Assembly (NCBI GenBank): GCA_036852015.1
Contig: JAANDG010000074.1
Coordinates: 124,001 to 188,000, forward strand
Direction: 5' to 3'
DNA length: 64,000 nucleotides
Source: Pelodera strongyloides
Lineage: Eukaryota; Nematoda; Chromadorea; Rhabditida; Rhabditidae
Below the pieces are notes generated by a model that did no database searches, was not told where the DNA came from, and was given only the letters and a program-made list of their open reading frames with translations. The position numbers and the translations under genes are program-made. Positions 45,249 to 57,940 of this stretch are shown in pieces. Every line of letters begins with the position of its first letter. Within the stretch, counting starts at the first letter, position 1.

Positions 45249-48200
45249 TTATGGAGACTGTTGATGATCGTCACTTCTGTAGGTTCCGTTGATAATGGCC
45301 AACTGAAATTGAGAAATGCTGTGTAAATTTAAAACAATATAAAGACCTAAGTATCAAAAAAGCCTTGATGACAAACTTTCTCTTTTCTTGGCAAAATCTG
45401 ATCGTAAAGATTTGATAGGCTAAATTTGTGATGAGAAAACACATAAACGAAAATCAATAGAATAGTTAATTTAGCAGTGTTTTAGTGGAATAAATAATAG
45501 CAATGACAAGGTATTTATTTATTTATTTATTAAACACCAAGAGTTACGCATCAGAGGATGAAAAAAAGATCATCTTGAGAAATAAATAATAAAGTCCACC
45601 TGAATCAATTGTTTCTTCTTATGTTCGTCGTTGAGCGGAGTTAGAAGACGCTTGACAGCTTCAATTGCTACGCGCATCTTGTCCTCGCATCTGTGAATTA
45701 AAGTTTACTAGCTAGTAGACTAGTAAAAAAGCCCGAGCTGCGCAGTTTGATCAACAGGAAAAAAACTAAGCCAATTATTTGTTAATTCAATGTTATTCAT
45801 TGAAATTTACTTTACGTTGCCTTGTTAGCAATTGGTAAGTGCCGAAAGGCACATTGTCAAAGAAAAGAAAGCATTTGGCGCTGAACTCAGAATTAGCGCG
45901 TTTTGCTCACTCAGACACTTCGTCACATTTTGGGGCATTTTGCTTTACGTTTTCTTCAAACAAACATATTTTCCAAACCTATGCTTTTCCGGATCTGTCG
46001 CAGTGATCAGTACATGAAGTGGTTCAGTGAGGTGTTCCCAACCAGGTCGTCCAATTAGTCTTTGCTCGTGGCGTGTATCCTAAAGTCCTCTAATATTTCG
46101 CAAATCAACGAAAATAACTTTATCTTTATGCGCACTTTATAATGATCGGCTAGTGGACCAAAGCCTGGAGTTTTCCGGATATTGTCTGTCGAATATTTTC
46201 CGGACAGTACTCTATCCATACGTGTGAGAGCAGGAGCTAGAGTGTAAGTATCGTTGTACATCAGTTAGAGAAGCTTTACTTTTAGTTATTAGTCTTGTTT
46301 AGTCGAACACTACACAACTAAAGAATCTATCCACCTTCACTGATCCTTGTCCGCGAATCAGTATCTGGCAGTCCGTTTCCGCTTCGAGTTGTTTAACGGA
46401 AATCCCACGAGGGCCGAGAATACGACCAATGTAGTTGCACTTTGCACTAGAACTATGACAAACAATTGCCGGATTTGATGTGAATGGAGAAACCATCCTT
46501 TTTTCATAATTGAACCTTATAGCATTTATTGAGCAATTGGCGTGGGAGCTTCTTGTGTAGAGAGTTTTTTTAATATACATAGAGTGCACGGTCCTGAATA
46601 ATCGCCCGAAAGACGCCAGGTGAGTGCGGAGTCCCAGGACGATGTATTTTTAAAGGGAAATACCGGTCGGTTTTTGAAACGCATCGCGGACAACTGAATT
46701 CCTACGTACTTATGAAAAGTTGCTCGAATTGAGCTCGATTTTTTATTCTAATTTATGTTCATTTGTATGAGCTGCATAAGAATGCTGGTGTTCTCGATGT
46801 GTTTCAGAAACCCGCCGGTTTTCGCTTTAACAAAGTGTTAAGGCACAACTCAATCACTTATTCAATAGACACTCTGTCTCTGGACACACTCTGAAACACT
46901 CTGACATACTCTGGATTCTTTGGGATCGGAATCTTTTCTGTGATACTGTGTGGAGTGAGATCGTCATGTTCACTAGGAGAGAGCGACTTCATAAGTGGAG
47001 AGGCAGACGGCTAGAAAGGTATATCAAATATTTTTCGGTTTACCAAATCAACACGGAATGTCTATTTTATGCCTCCAAACAAGGCAAAATTTGATGCTAG
47101 TACGAATCACGTGAATCTCGTTGAATTTTCAAGTTTTATAAAAGCGGGAATTTTATGCTAATGTCTGCTAATTTTCAAGTTTTATAAAAGCGGGAATTTT
47201 ATGCTAATGTCTGGGGGCCCAGCTTAGTCATTTTTGACTATATTATTAATTTGTTCCGTAGCATACAACTTACCCTAGCATTATTTTTGGGTGTCGACTG
47301 TAGCACAGGTACTGGACGTGAGAGCGAGGGCAAAGAGGGCGGGCTCGCCTAAATTAGCTTTATTTATGACTTTAACAACATATGCATCGCATTTCTGATA
47401 AGCTTAAATGTCATATAGTTTGTCCAGAATTACCTATGGCGGAACGCTAACAACGACATAACTCGCACTCATAATTCCACAAAGGTTGTGATCTTCTTCT
47501 TGCTCATTGTTCAAAAATCAATAAAGTATTGATTGATGATTTGATAATTTGATCGATTGATTAGCGATTACCAACCTGTCGGTTTGTTGTTGGTGTCCAA
47601 GGTGGCGAAGGTGAATTGAATGAGCTCACTGGGTTCCATATCGGGGAGCACTGAGCAGAAGAACGCTGTTCATGATGTGCCGGAGTAGAGAGCGCGGACG
47701 GCGAGAAACGGTTCACGTAGATAGAGTTCCAGACCCTGAATTAGTTATTGATTTATTTTATCAAGGGATTTGTGTTCTTACCAACCAATAGAATATCAGC
47801 ACTACAATAAACCAGTCTCCAATAAATTGAGAGCCGCAGCTCTAGTATGATGGCTTTTCGCCCGGAGAACGTCCTAAGAAATCTTTGTTAGATTTCTTTC
47901 TAGTTCAGTGCCATGAATGCGACCTTGAATAAGAACTGTTTTCATAAAAATTAGCATAGAGAACCTGTCAATTTCGGTGCTCAGCAGGAGTGACACATGT
48001 CTGAAGGCCGCAGGTCGGTGCAATTGTACTTGGTTTAGCGTGTGCATATCGCGAACCAGTTCGTCCAGGTATCTAAAATTGGAAGTTGACTGGTTTCAGT
48101 ATACAAATACACTCTGTGGGCTCTTAGGGCGCGTTCGGGTTGCTCTTTCCGAAGGAAAACATGCAAATTTACGTTCGGGATGGACATTTCCGAAAGGTTT

Positions 48201-48423
48201 CGGAGAAAGTAAAAAAAATACAGTATACATTTGCATGTATGATTTTAGCATGTGTACCTTGCAGATTCAGTTAGAATCAGTACATCAGGTACAACCAAAA
48301 GCGCCATAAGGTGAAAAAAAAAGAAACTAACTTTGCATTATCGTCCGTGACATATCGTTGACTGTGGTCCAAATCCGCTTGAGATACGTGGCTGTCGCCA
48401 CCCGCTTCGGCAAGACGCATCAT
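45249..48423 (-). CDS. STAR-family (GLD-1/Quaking-like) KH RNA-binding protein
   Basis: Nine exons: 48423-48332, 48072-47965, 47735-47576, 47348-47274, 47010-46910, 46446-46335, 46079-45979, 45690-45600, 45302-45249. All junction phases agree and give 297 aa. Residues 32-75 are a QUA1 dimerisation segment ([21 protein letters not shown]). Residues 170-250 are the KH domain ([19 protein letters not shown] with GPRG at 190-193, [25 protein letters not shown]). Residues 251-292 are QUA2 ([25 protein letters not shown]). STAR proteins bind short UA-rich motifs in mRNA and control splicing, stability or translation. Loop and tail are short next to vertebrate Quaking, as in several nematode members. 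The start MMRLAE is chosen because it is the first in-frame Met with no leader; MVHKW 13 codons upstream is possible. Divergent to the kinase gene. Confidence 0.9.
46654..46826. mobile_element. Family-5 MITE, complete copy
   Basis: 173 bp between two TTAA sites, ends AGGGAAATACCGGTCGG and complement of AGCGAAAACCGGCGGG, core TTTTTGAAACGCATCGCGG. It lies in the STAR gene intron between 47010-46910 and 46446-46335. Relatives: 15008, 18650, 19590, 30050, 58346 and 62182. Confidence 0.85.
47124..47213. repeat. 46-bp tandem duplication
   Basis: Two copies of a unit beginning AATTTTCAAGTTTTATAAAA in a STAR gene intron. Confidence 0.9.
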
Positions 48424-48929
48424 TCTTACTTCGGCCCACGTAACACACCACTTATGAACCACGAATATGGTATTCTAATTTTGGTTCCGTCTGATAATAC
48501 CAATCATTCGTGTACTTTGACATATTAGTTTCAGAATTCATTGCCACATATTTGTCTTGAAGCACGTTTCAAGGAAAATTCGCTAAAAGAGATAAACGTC
48601 TTCTAGGAGAAAAGCTTTTGAAACTTCATAAATTGTCCTAATTTTGTCCAGAAGATTCCTATGTAGACGAAATTTGAATGGCAAATTTGTAATAAATTCT
48701 TGAAAGCTGACAAGCTCAGGCATTGATTAGTACTTTTTCTTCTTAGAAAGGTGAGTTGTGAGCTTTCGGGTAAGCTTTGCCTCAGCTTGTGTCACATTTT
48801 TTGGCAGACACGACACACATCACCATAAACGCCACATCACCGTACAGCCGTAAAGCTTGACGCACCTATCCCAAGTAATATGACACCGCCTTTAGGTGTG
48901 ACACGCCTATCCCTTCTTCATCTCCTCGC
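48424..48929. promoter_or_regulatory. Shared upstream region of divergent STAR and kinase genes
   Basis: About 0.5 kb separates the two start codons on opposite strands. No TATA box is clear on either side. Both families are often germline-expressed in animals, so joint regulation is possible; the sequence alone does not show it. Confidence 0.35.
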
Positions 48930-50686
48930 ATGATGCCGTCGGATAACAGCAGAAAGAAACTAAAAAGGAAGGAAGAGGTCATCTTTATCTTTTATTTCGT
49001 GACGGTTATTTTTGTAGGTTTTTCGGCTTTGTGCCATAGCATTCTGAGTAATTGACGGCTGCGTGCCGGGCAGAAGCTCGATTATCGATTAAAGTTAATT
49101 TGCTTATATATTGATTTGCTTATCGATTTTTGCTTTCAGGAAGAGGGTGAGACGGACTCAGAATTGGAGCCGAACTCTCATTCGGAGCTCGTCGTCAGCT
49201 GTCTCACACCGTTTCTCACACAAAACCACATTGAAATCGTAAAGCTTATAGGTGGGCATTATTTTGTTGAACAGGGTACCTTGCACTCTTCACATCTAAA
49301 TATGAGTAATTGCACTCCTATAAGTCAGGTATAAGTCAGGTGGTTGCAGACGTTAGAGAGAAAGAGAGGGAGCGAGAAGGTTAAGAGAGAACAACTCGAA
49401 ATCTAATAAACACTATCAGGAAGCATTGTGTTTCCGTTAACGATTGCAGAACTTTGACTCATTGACACTTACAATTCGTTGGCATACATTGACACTTATT
49501 TTGACATACATTGACACATGCTTTGACATACAATGACACTTCAATTTCAGGAAGAGGTACATATTCGCACGTCTACTTGGCCATGATATCGATGGAAATG
49601 ACCACCGGAACGTCTGAAATGGTCAAACTGAAAACGGCACTTAAGGTCATTGATAAGAGGTTAGCGACATTTATGTAACGCTCCCTATCTTCCCGCAGTG
49701 TTAACATACGTCTGCGTGTCGTACCTTATTTATATTTTACGTCACGCCGTTACTTGACGTTTATTATGCGACAAATAAATGTGCTTCCACAAAAATTTAA
49801 GAGAAGAAATCATATAGTACTAATACTTTAGCGCAAGTTTATCAAGTGAATACGTCAAGAAATTCCTTCCGCGTGAATTGGAAATTGTAAAAAAGTTAAA
49901 GCACGACAATGTTATTCGCGCCTATACGGTAATTATTTATGAAAATATGCCTTGTTATATTAAATGGGCCGTTGTTGGTTGTAATTAGCCGTTTTTAGCA
50001 AGATTTAGAGGAACTAGAAAACACTGGGGACGTTTGCTAGAAACTCTTCCCATCTCTCTCTCTATCTCTCTATCTCTCTTCCAAACTATTCTCTCCCTCT
50101 ATCTCTCTCTGTCTCTACCCCGTCGGTCATCTCTCCGTATTCCACTTTAAATAAGAGTCGTCTAAATTAGAGAATTTTAGGTCCGCGAGCACGAATCTTT
50201 CGTGCTAATCGCTCAGGAATTCGCGGCAAACGGCGATTTATTGCAAAGAATTAAAGAATCGCGGCGACTTTCAGAGCGAGAGGCGCAGCGAATGTTTAGA
50301 CAATTGATTGAGTCGCTCAAGGTGAGCCATATTCATTTTATTTTTGAGAACTCCATGTGCACGATACACAACATTTCTGATAAGGGTTATGTGATATGTT
50401 GTTGGGCGACACGTTTGTGTATCTATCCATACACGCGTACTGTGGTTACCAAGTTTTGCCTACAATAAGCCCGATGTGGCTGGGCTGGATAAGCATGAAA
50501 TGTATAAAATCCATTCCTGTCGTTTTATTTCAGTACCTACATTCACTGGAGATTGTACATCGAGATCTCAAGTGTGAGAATATTTTGTTGGATTCATTTG
50601 ATAATATCAAACTCGGAGACTTTGGATTCTCACGATATCTACGGAAAGGAGAGGTTAGTACAGAAAAAGGAAGATTCTTTGGAAAC

Positions 50687-50733
<47 letters not shown>

Positions 50734-52003
50734 GTGAGGGAGAGGAGAGCGACGTATATCATTTACAAAAAAAACGGGTACTAGACTACGGTCGGTACAG
50801 AAGGTGATACTTTTAGGTCTCAAAGACATTCTGTGGCAGCAAAGCCTATGTTGCTCCGGAGATTCTCAGGGCACAGGAATATACTGGAAATGGGGTTGGT
50901 TCATTATGTTTCAAGCAAAACCTAATGCATAATTCGAATGCATGCCACAACACATATCCACCAGCAAAGATGTACTCAACCTGCGCAGCAAATTAAAGTA
51001 TTTAGGTAAAGACCAAGCTGAAGAAATAGCTAGTGGCTAAACTTCGTGAACTACGGCCAAGTCCTCCAAACAGATACGCGGCTGAGACGCCGAAATCTGA
51101 TGCCCGATACCTACTTTCGACGAATCTCAAATGTTTATTTTACGGAGAAAACATTTTACCATTTTTTATAGGTGGACATTTGGAGTGCGGGCATTGTTTT
51201 GTTCGTAATGGTCACAGGAAGTATGCCATTCGATGACCGAGATCACACGAAAATGGTCACCAGAATGTTGCAGCATAAAGTCAAGTAAGCTGACTTCCTG
51301 CAATCTATCGTAGTTGTCACGTCCATTCGCGCTGATTGTCCAATATGCCATATTGGGCGTGTTGATTGCGTTATTGGCCAATCAGCGCGAATGGGCGTGA
51401 CAACTGCGAAAGATTGTTGGGTATTACTGACTATGGTAAATTGCTGAACACTGCGTGAATATCGTACATGAAAATTGGAAAAAAATTTAATCCTAGTGCA
51501 CAATCATCTATGGATTCATCAAAAAAAGGGCCTGACCCTTTAACCCCAATATTATTCAGGTTTCCGCGCTCCGTTTCCCTCACAGTCGAGGTGCGGGTAC
51601 TAATTCTGGAGATTCTGCATCCTCATCCGCCAAGTCGTCCAACATTTGACCAAATGACCCAAGATAGTCCGTGGCTTCGTGATGTACCGTACATACTTAG
51701 GAAGGAGCCGCCGGCTTCACAGGTGGGCAACACACGTATATTCTTCAAAACATTTTAATACTCTCTTCAATAACAGCACTGCGACATACATTCTGCATAT
51801 TGTTTTTTTTATTGCCTCTCTGGCGAACGTTCTATACTTATACCATTTCGGGGTTAATTCGAGGCATCATAATTCAATTTATTTTGTAATGTATTATAAA
51901 ATAAGTAAGTATTGCCTAGGTACAAGAGAGTGCGCAGCCAAGCAGTAGCGGGAGTGACAGCGACAGCAAGAGTGACGACGAGAAGACGAAACGGAACATG
52001 TAG
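48930..52003 (+). CDS. Testis-specific (TSSK-type) Ser/Thr protein kinase
   Basis: Ten exons: 48930-48977, 49140-49251, 49551-49659, 49847-49928, 50181-50321, 50534-50653, 50817-50894, 51172-51284, 51560-51722, 51920-52003; all phases agree, 349 aa. Kinase landmarks: Gly loop [10 protein letters not shown] (54-63), ALK with catalytic Lys 85, helix-C Glu 100, HRDLKCEN (173-180, catalytic Asp 175), DFG 193-195, APE 217-219, DIWSAG (232-237). HRDLKCEN in place of HRDLKPEN is typical of TSSK kinases, which act in sperm formation. The C-terminal 27 residues are Ser/Asp/Lys-rich. Exon 1 is the least certain: its GTCATC donor is poor, though [16 protein letters not shown] joins in phase. Introns hold a GA microsatellite and a MITE. 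AATAAA lies at 52054. Confidence 0.92.
50693..50730. repeat. GA microsatellite
   Basis: (AG)n run in the kinase intron just after the exon with HRDLKCEN. Confidence 0.9.
51290..51539. mobile_element. Family-4 MITE, partial, in a kinase intron
   Basis: Shares ATTGGGCGTG, AATCAGCGCGAA and the AGGGTCAGGCCC end (right end, followed by TTAA) with the element at 10255-10663; the left end is eroded. Confidence 0.7.
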
Positions 52004-52053
52004 AAGAGGAGAGAGGGAAAAGATACAGGAGAAAAGTGCTGAAACTTCTATGA

Positions 52054-52059
52054 AATAAA
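52054..52059 (+). terminator. Poly(A) signal of the kinase gene
   Basis: AATAAA 51 bp after the stop codon. Confidence 0.6.
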
Positions 52060-52446
52060 TTCTGTTTCCTTTCTGGTGCTTTTATTTCATCATGCTTTTT
52101 GTTGTAATATTCTGGTCACAACCGTAGCTGAGGTGGAGAATATGTGTTTTCTTGTTTTCATGTTTCCGCGCGATAATACTAATACTGCGTAAAGTAACCG
52201 AAAAAGCTTTTAAGAAGTAAGAAATTTATTCGGAACAACTTTTTATGTTGTTTTTACTATTAGTTTGACCATTCGTGTGTTTCTCCTAAAAAATGCAGTA
52301 TATAAATTATCAAAAGGGATAGCACATGGACATGTTTCACCAATTTGTGTGCGTTTATGAGCCGTTTCCGCACAGATTGGAAAACAAGAAACAGCCTAGA
52401 ATGGCACCCTCAGACCTCGAAGTCAAGAACCATGTGCCATACCGCT

Positions 52447-53065
52447 TTAAAAATTACATTTCTGATAGGTTTCCTTTTTGCAAACACCTCTTGGTTCATG
52501 TGGACGTCTAGCACAATATTCTCCCGATCCACATTCCTTGTTGAAGAAACACTGAAGAAAAAACGTTTGATTTATTGTGAGAAAAAAAAAAGAAATTTGC
52601 GTAATCCCACAGTGAAAGCATTTTTTGGCGGAAATTGAAATTGTTTTTTCTTTTCATCTAAAAGTTTTTGTTTACTTTTGTTTTCACTTTCCTTACCTGC
52701 AAAAGGTAAGCTTTTTTTGAGCCCAACATGCAAAACCGAGTTGAGATTACCTTTAATACAGGTAAATGTTTAACGACTTTCAATACGTTGTGTTAATTTA
52801 TATCAAAATCAAAGAGAAAAATCGGAACGCGAAAACATTTTCTTGATATAATGTGCAAAGGATTTCTGCTAACTTTAATCAAGTAGATCTCCACTAGTTA
52901 GTTGTGACTTCAGCAGAGTGCTTGCCGAATTTTAAAGTTTTTAGGAAGTTATAAAGTTTTCAGTTTTCAGCTAATAATTAGTAAGAAGGGACTTGCCTCC
53001 CCAATAGCAGTTACACGTGCAATACATACAACTAATAGCAGAACAACGGTGAATAGGAATCGCAT
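52447..53065 (-). CDS. Gene H: secreted four-Cys peptide
   Basis: Exon 1 is 53065-52997 (23 codons, leader MRFLFTVVLLLVVCIARVTA) and exon 2 is 52551-52447 (34 codons plus TAA). The exon 1 end reads GAG then GCAAGT, so this looks like a GC-AG intron; no GT donor nearby keeps the frame. The acceptor is TTTCTTCAG. Exon 2 has C-x5-C-x5-C-x10-C (GEYC, RGVC) and a fifth Cys near the C terminus (KCNF). The leader resembles gene C. Precursor 57 aa. The spacing and the GEYC motif are the closest here to Dickkopf N-terminal sequences, which is a resemblance only. The odd Cys might allow dimers. Confidence 0.72.
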
Positions 53066-53759
53066 GTTATAAATGATAGATATCAATGATAGTAAACTTC
53101 AGCCTTGTTTGCCAAATAGTAAAATATATTAATATTCCTAACAACATGTAAGTCCTTTTAATTAGATTTTCTGTTCTTTATTATCAAAAGGGATCGTTTT
53201 ATTTTCCTATATTGTATACTGTGAAAAAAACTTAAGATGTGTAATATCCAGCAATAAGATAAATAGTTTTAAGTTATCAGTTAAATTTGAAATTCTGACT
53301 TGAAAGGAAATACATATCAGTTTCGAAAACGTGGAAAGCTCTCAAGCTCAATTTTTGTTGTGAACTCTCACAACCTTTTAATTAACTTTGTTGTTGCTTA
53401 CCGTAATCCACGTGTTTGAATTCCCGCTAACAATTATCTAAACCATTTCACTTTGTTATTTGAATTACCTGCACATCACTAATTGTCTACCTAAGGTCTA
53501 GGAGCTTCGTTTTATCTTTGAACTCGGAACGGCTGAACTACTCGAATCTTCTAGAGTAGGGATTGTACCGATTATACTTTGTTGGATACTCTATCCAGTC
53601 ATTATCGTTACACGGGAGGAATCTTCTACTTCCGTTGTTAGCTATTGAGGGTTACGTACCCGAGAGACCTTGAACGTTTTAGTACTCTGTACTTACCTGT
53701 TACTGAATAAATACATTTAATTTAACACTCGTGCAAGTGCTTACATTCCTGGCGTTGGA
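53066..53759. other. Spacer
   Basis: No exon recognised. Some short inverted words but no complete MITE. Confidence 0.3.
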
Positions 53760-53990
53760 GCCTGAGACAGTACATGAATATTCACCACTCGATTTTCTGA
53801 GCAAATCACGAGAAACGATTCCTTTGTGCTTTGTGCCATATGTATTTTGGTGCAGTGATTCGTTCGTGTGTAGTTTTATGCTACCAAAACACAGCAAGTA
53901 ACAAAACCCTTTGCCGAAAAGTTCATTATTGTTTCCCTGAATCACTGTGAGTGCCCATTGTGCAACGGTTGGTGAAATTCTTATAAAAGG
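53760..53990 (+). promoter_or_regulatory. Conserved upstream region and TATA box of K1
   Basis: About 230 bp aligns with 60285-60515 upstream of K2, including CACGAGAAAC, TATTTTGGT, GTGACTCGTTC-like and GTGCCCATTGTG words, then TATAAAAGGGAGA. The TATA box is at 53982-53988, 50-56 bp before the ATG. Confidence 0.6.
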
Positions 53991-54037
53991 GAGATTTAAG
54001 CTAAGGTGATAATGTATCAATCCAACAATCTAACAAA

Positions 54038-54578
54038 ATGAGTCTTCTCTTGATTCTTCTTGTGGCGCTTTGCACTGTATTTGGAACTGGCAACGCCTAT
54101 CAGAGAGTGAGTTTTGAATAAATTGCAAATCGATGATGTAGTTTCTGTAGAGTATTCAGAGCCAGAATTATGTCAGCGTCAGAGTCAGAAATCTGCAGTC
54201 TGATGATGAGTGAGTTTCCCAATGACTACCGCTAGCATGACCATGGTTCGAGGCCGCCGCATACCATCGACTAGTAGGCAGTTCGGAAGTATACCTAGGT
54301 GTTAAAACGACTAACTCAGCAAGCATCCTGTTCCTTTCTAATATCTGAAGCTGTGGTCGTCATGCTGGTTTACCCTATACTAGCAATCCTTCGTTTATGA
54401 CAGGGAGCCAAACGGGGTGTCAGTGCTCTTCTTGTATAGACTCGTTCCGTGTCTTCGAAATTTATATTGTGTATAACGTTTTCTTCTTATTTAGCGTTGT
54501 AACACAGTAGCTGATTGTCAACCTGGGCAAGTGTGCACTACCCGTGGAAGAGCTGTCTTCCGCGCATGTTATGATTGA
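54038..54578 (+). CDS. Gene K1: secreted four-Cys peptide
   Basis: Exon 1 is 54038-54106 (23 codons, leader MSLLLILLVALCTVFGTGNA then YQR) with donor GTGAGT. Exon 2 is 54495-54578 (27 codons plus TGA) after CTTATTTAG, phase 0. Spacing is C-x5-C-x5-C-x10-C with QPGQVC, and Ala before the fourth Cys. Precursor 50 aa, mature part about 30 aa. Paralog K2 shares the promoter, exon plan, QPGQVC motif and 3' UTR. A secreted disulfide-bonded peptide; function unknown. Confidence 0.82.
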
Positions 54579-54814
54579 TGCGCAGTCAGAACACGTATAA
54601 TGTTTTAAGTATTTTTACGACTACGTAAGCGAACGTGCCCAATGATCTTACCGTTGGGGCCTTAGGCCCTTAGGCGTTACTTTAGGCAAAACGATATAAT
54701 GAGCAGTTTTTTGATTGTACTCGGGTGCTGTTTAGTTTGCCATTTATTTGTTTCCAGAAAATCTTCCGGGCTTCAAAGGGGACGACCATAAAGTACAGCT
54801 TTTCTGTTTCTTTG

Positions 54815-54820
54815 AATAAA
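54815..54820 (+). terminator. Poly(A) signal of K1
   Basis: AATAAA in a 3' stretch (AAAATCTTCCG to AATAAATAATG) that is conserved after K2 (61142-61147). Confidence 0.55.
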
Positions 54821-55749
54821 TAATGTTCTTTGAATTGAAATTTCTCCAATTGAATGTTCTTTTGATCGACAACATATACACTAAATGAATGTTTATCGAG
54901 AAATGTAGGCTTGAAGAACAAAACCCTTGATCTTGATCAAGGTATATCCACATATAGTAGGACGAAGCGAAGTCACCCGAGGTTTATCATAATCCTCCTA
55001 AGAAAAGTGTATGTAACATATTAAAACCTAAAATATATTAGTGCAAACGAGGTAAGTCCAGCATAGCCTGCATAGCTACCTACTTAAAATAACATATCAT
55101 CAAGGTAAGCGAGGTAATACTTATTATAACTTACGTTGGCTTTGTGTTGGCTTTTGTGCGCATCTCTCTGATGTAATAAATTATTATTAATTATTATTAC
55201 GAAAACATCGTCAAGGTCATCAAGGTAATACTTATTACTTATTGTTAGAGAACAAAACATATCGCACAAGTTTTGTCAATATATAGGAGCCACTTGTTGA
55301 TGTCTCATTATAATATTCCCAGAGTCATATAAATCATTTGCGTTAGATTTTTTGTTCTTCGTGGTTAAAACTGGCCGTTCCTGTTTTGTTTATTTTATGA
55401 TATGAAATACGTATGTGTAATAATAAGATGGTGTCTGTTTAGTATTACGTCAGCAGCGCTTACATGCAACAGTGCAATTCTTGGACTGGAAGTATATCAC
55501 ATAAAGATAGTGTAACCTTATTTAAGCACAGAAAAACAACGACTTCGCAGATCAGTTTGCAAGCAACTTTATTACTTTTCCAATTGTTTACAGTAATATG
55601 TGGGATTGATTATTATTGAATACAAAGAGTGAAATAATGATGATCAAAACTAGGAGAATATCAGTTTAGAAAACATGGAAAGCAGTAAAGCAACACTGTT
55701 ATTTCAGCAAGCTACAACATTCAGAGACATCCTCTCTTGGTCACAACTT
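54821..55749. other. Spacer
   Basis: No exon seen. GGCTTTTGTGCGCATC near 55150 repeats a sequence at 20510, so it is a dispersed repeat. Confidence 0.3.
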
Positions 55750-57940
55750 CTAATCTTGTTTTGGTCTTTGTTTCACAGCATTCGCGAGGTCACCACAGAA
55801 ACTTTCGACAGCTTTGTGCATCTGAAACGAAACTAGTAAACACAAACTAAGAGTATTCAAATTATTTTTGCCCATCAAAAATGACTCCTTGCTTGGTGGG
55901 TGAGACTAATCTGCTTGATAAGTGAGACAATGACAAGTGAGACTGATCTGCTTCGTGGTTATTATGTAAACCACTTCCCTGCGTTTGTCCATATCAAATA
56001 TAACTGTGCTCACCTTTATTGTGCTGTCCCTGGTGTCCTTGAATTGCACTTCGAGAGATGAGATATCTGTCTGAGCTAATAGCGTTTGAATCCAATCGCG
56101 ATCGTCACTGCTAATCGTTGCATCTGCGAATACATCTCCAAGAGCACGGCACAGTTGTTTGAAGGCCTTTTCGTTCTAAAAAACTTTATTCCTTTGACCT
56201 TTATAGGCAGAAAAGTGCGGTAGATAGATCCCCTTGATAATAGGGACCTACGGTAGTCTAGAGACGCGCCTGGGCGCACGCGTTTTGTGGTGCCGCGCAC
56301 CCAACGTCAGTTAGGATTTGTGGTGCCGCGCACCCAACGTCAGTTAAAATTTGTGGTGCCGCGCACCCAACGTCAGTACCCTGCGCGCACCTAACTGAGG
56401 TTAAGCGCACTTTCGGTGTTCCTAACTAGACTAGACTAACTAGACTAACTAGACGGTGACTAGAAATCGCCAAAAAAAGGTAAAATGATAAAAATGGAAT
56501 ATTTACCTCTTGATTTAGTTCCTTGGCCTGTTCCGACCACGTTGTAAGTTTGTGCAGTGTGGATTCCGAATGAGTATTGATCTTGCTTACAGCCAACATC
56601 TTAACTGCGTCTTGAATCTCATGTCCCCAATGGTTCCGGGCCAGACAAAGAGAGCATATACCGTACGCAGAACAAGTAGTGCAAACGAAAACGTTCGAAA
56701 TCTCTTCTTCACGCCCACATGGGCAACTGTAAAGGAACACGGTATTATGTATATTAAAATAAACTTAATAGTAATTTACATTACATTCCCTCATAGCGTG
56801 TGCCCGGAAAATGACTTGGTCGTATGTGGTTTCCTAAAGCGGACTGATAATTGGTTACTTTTCAAAGTAGCGTGTCATTCAGCAAAAAAATGGCATGTTT
56901 TGAAATGAAGAGAGAGAGCACTGTGTCAGTAGTTACTAAATTGCAAGTCTTCTCATTAGTGAATAAATATAATTAAGTAAAACTCACACAACCCGCTTCT
57001 TAACCACGGTAAGCGTTGTTGATACGTCCACTGTTGCTAACGCCAATGTAAGTTTCTGAATATCATTTGCACTGGGAGTAGGGGTCGCAGCGGAGTTCAG
57101 AATAGGTGACGGCACGTCCGCGGAATATTCAGGCTTGAAGAAATCTCTGAGCTTTTGTTTTCTAGAGCCGTCGGAACTTACAGCCGTCAGTTCATTTAGG
57201 ATATCCTGATGAAGTTCACAATCAACAGCTTTCACCCACTCTGAATATGTGAGTAGGTGGAGTTGATTTTCAGGAATACAGCCAACACACTCCATAAATT
57301 TACGAACACAGTAGCATCGCTGTGACTTTGGAAAATAATTGTAAAGCTTCGGGCCGCAGTCGTAACAGTACGGTGCGCCGTCCAGTAAGAAAGGTCTGCC
57401 GGATATTCTGTCTTTCATCCAAATTTCCTGGCTACACTGCTTGCAATTAAGATCAACGATTCTTACGGGCCGCACGCCAGCGGTTCCGGAAATTTGTGTG
57501 CGTAGTCTGGGCATACCGTTTTCACGTATCAAGTTGATTATCTGGCAAAAAACGTCCTCCTCTATTCCTGGGATAGTCCACAGGCCGTTCCGCCCCAGCG
57601 CATCGCAATAAGAGCAGAAACCAAGCTGTATTTCGAACCGGTACATCTTTATATACGTATATTTGATATGACATCTATCACAGTAAGTCTTCAGGCCCGT
57701 TTGTAGATCTATGAGTTTCGCTTCCTCTTCAGGGGCGTTATTTATAAATGTGAATATCTTTGAAAGTAAAGGCAGTTCCCGTAGTTCTCCACCAGTGCAA
57801 CACGTCTTTGAGCGTGCACAATTTCCACAAAATAGTTTTCCACACAAGCAAAGCTTCACTTCATAAAGGATCCCATCGACGATTACTGTGTCGCAGATTA
57901 CATTACACTGCATGCATAGTACCTGCATTTGCACAGTTTC
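55750..57940 (-). CDS. RING/B-box-like multi-zinc-binding protein
   Basis: Four exons: 57940-56988, 56726-56507, 56175-56014, 55821-55750, with agreeing phases; about 464 aa if translation begins at the ATG at 57928. A TTATTTCAG acceptor directly before 57940 means a further 5' exon is possible. The N-terminal 45 residues have a RING-like Cys set (CMQC, CLCG, FCGNC, then CC). More CxxC pairs follow (CDRC, CSYC, CKQC, CYDC). Exon 2 has CPCG, CTTC, CSLC-x4-H-x2-H, a B-box-like pattern. The C-terminal part is helical and acidic. Proteins built this way are usually E3 ubiquitin ligases or scaffolds; activity is inferred only. Long exon 1 and no MITE inside suggest a conserved cellular gene. Confidence 0.72.
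56285..56380. repeat. 33-bp tandem repeat, three copies
   Basis: Unit TTGTGGTGCCGCGCACCCAA plus 13 bases, GC-rich, in the intron between the second and third exons of the RING-like gene. Confidence 0.9.
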
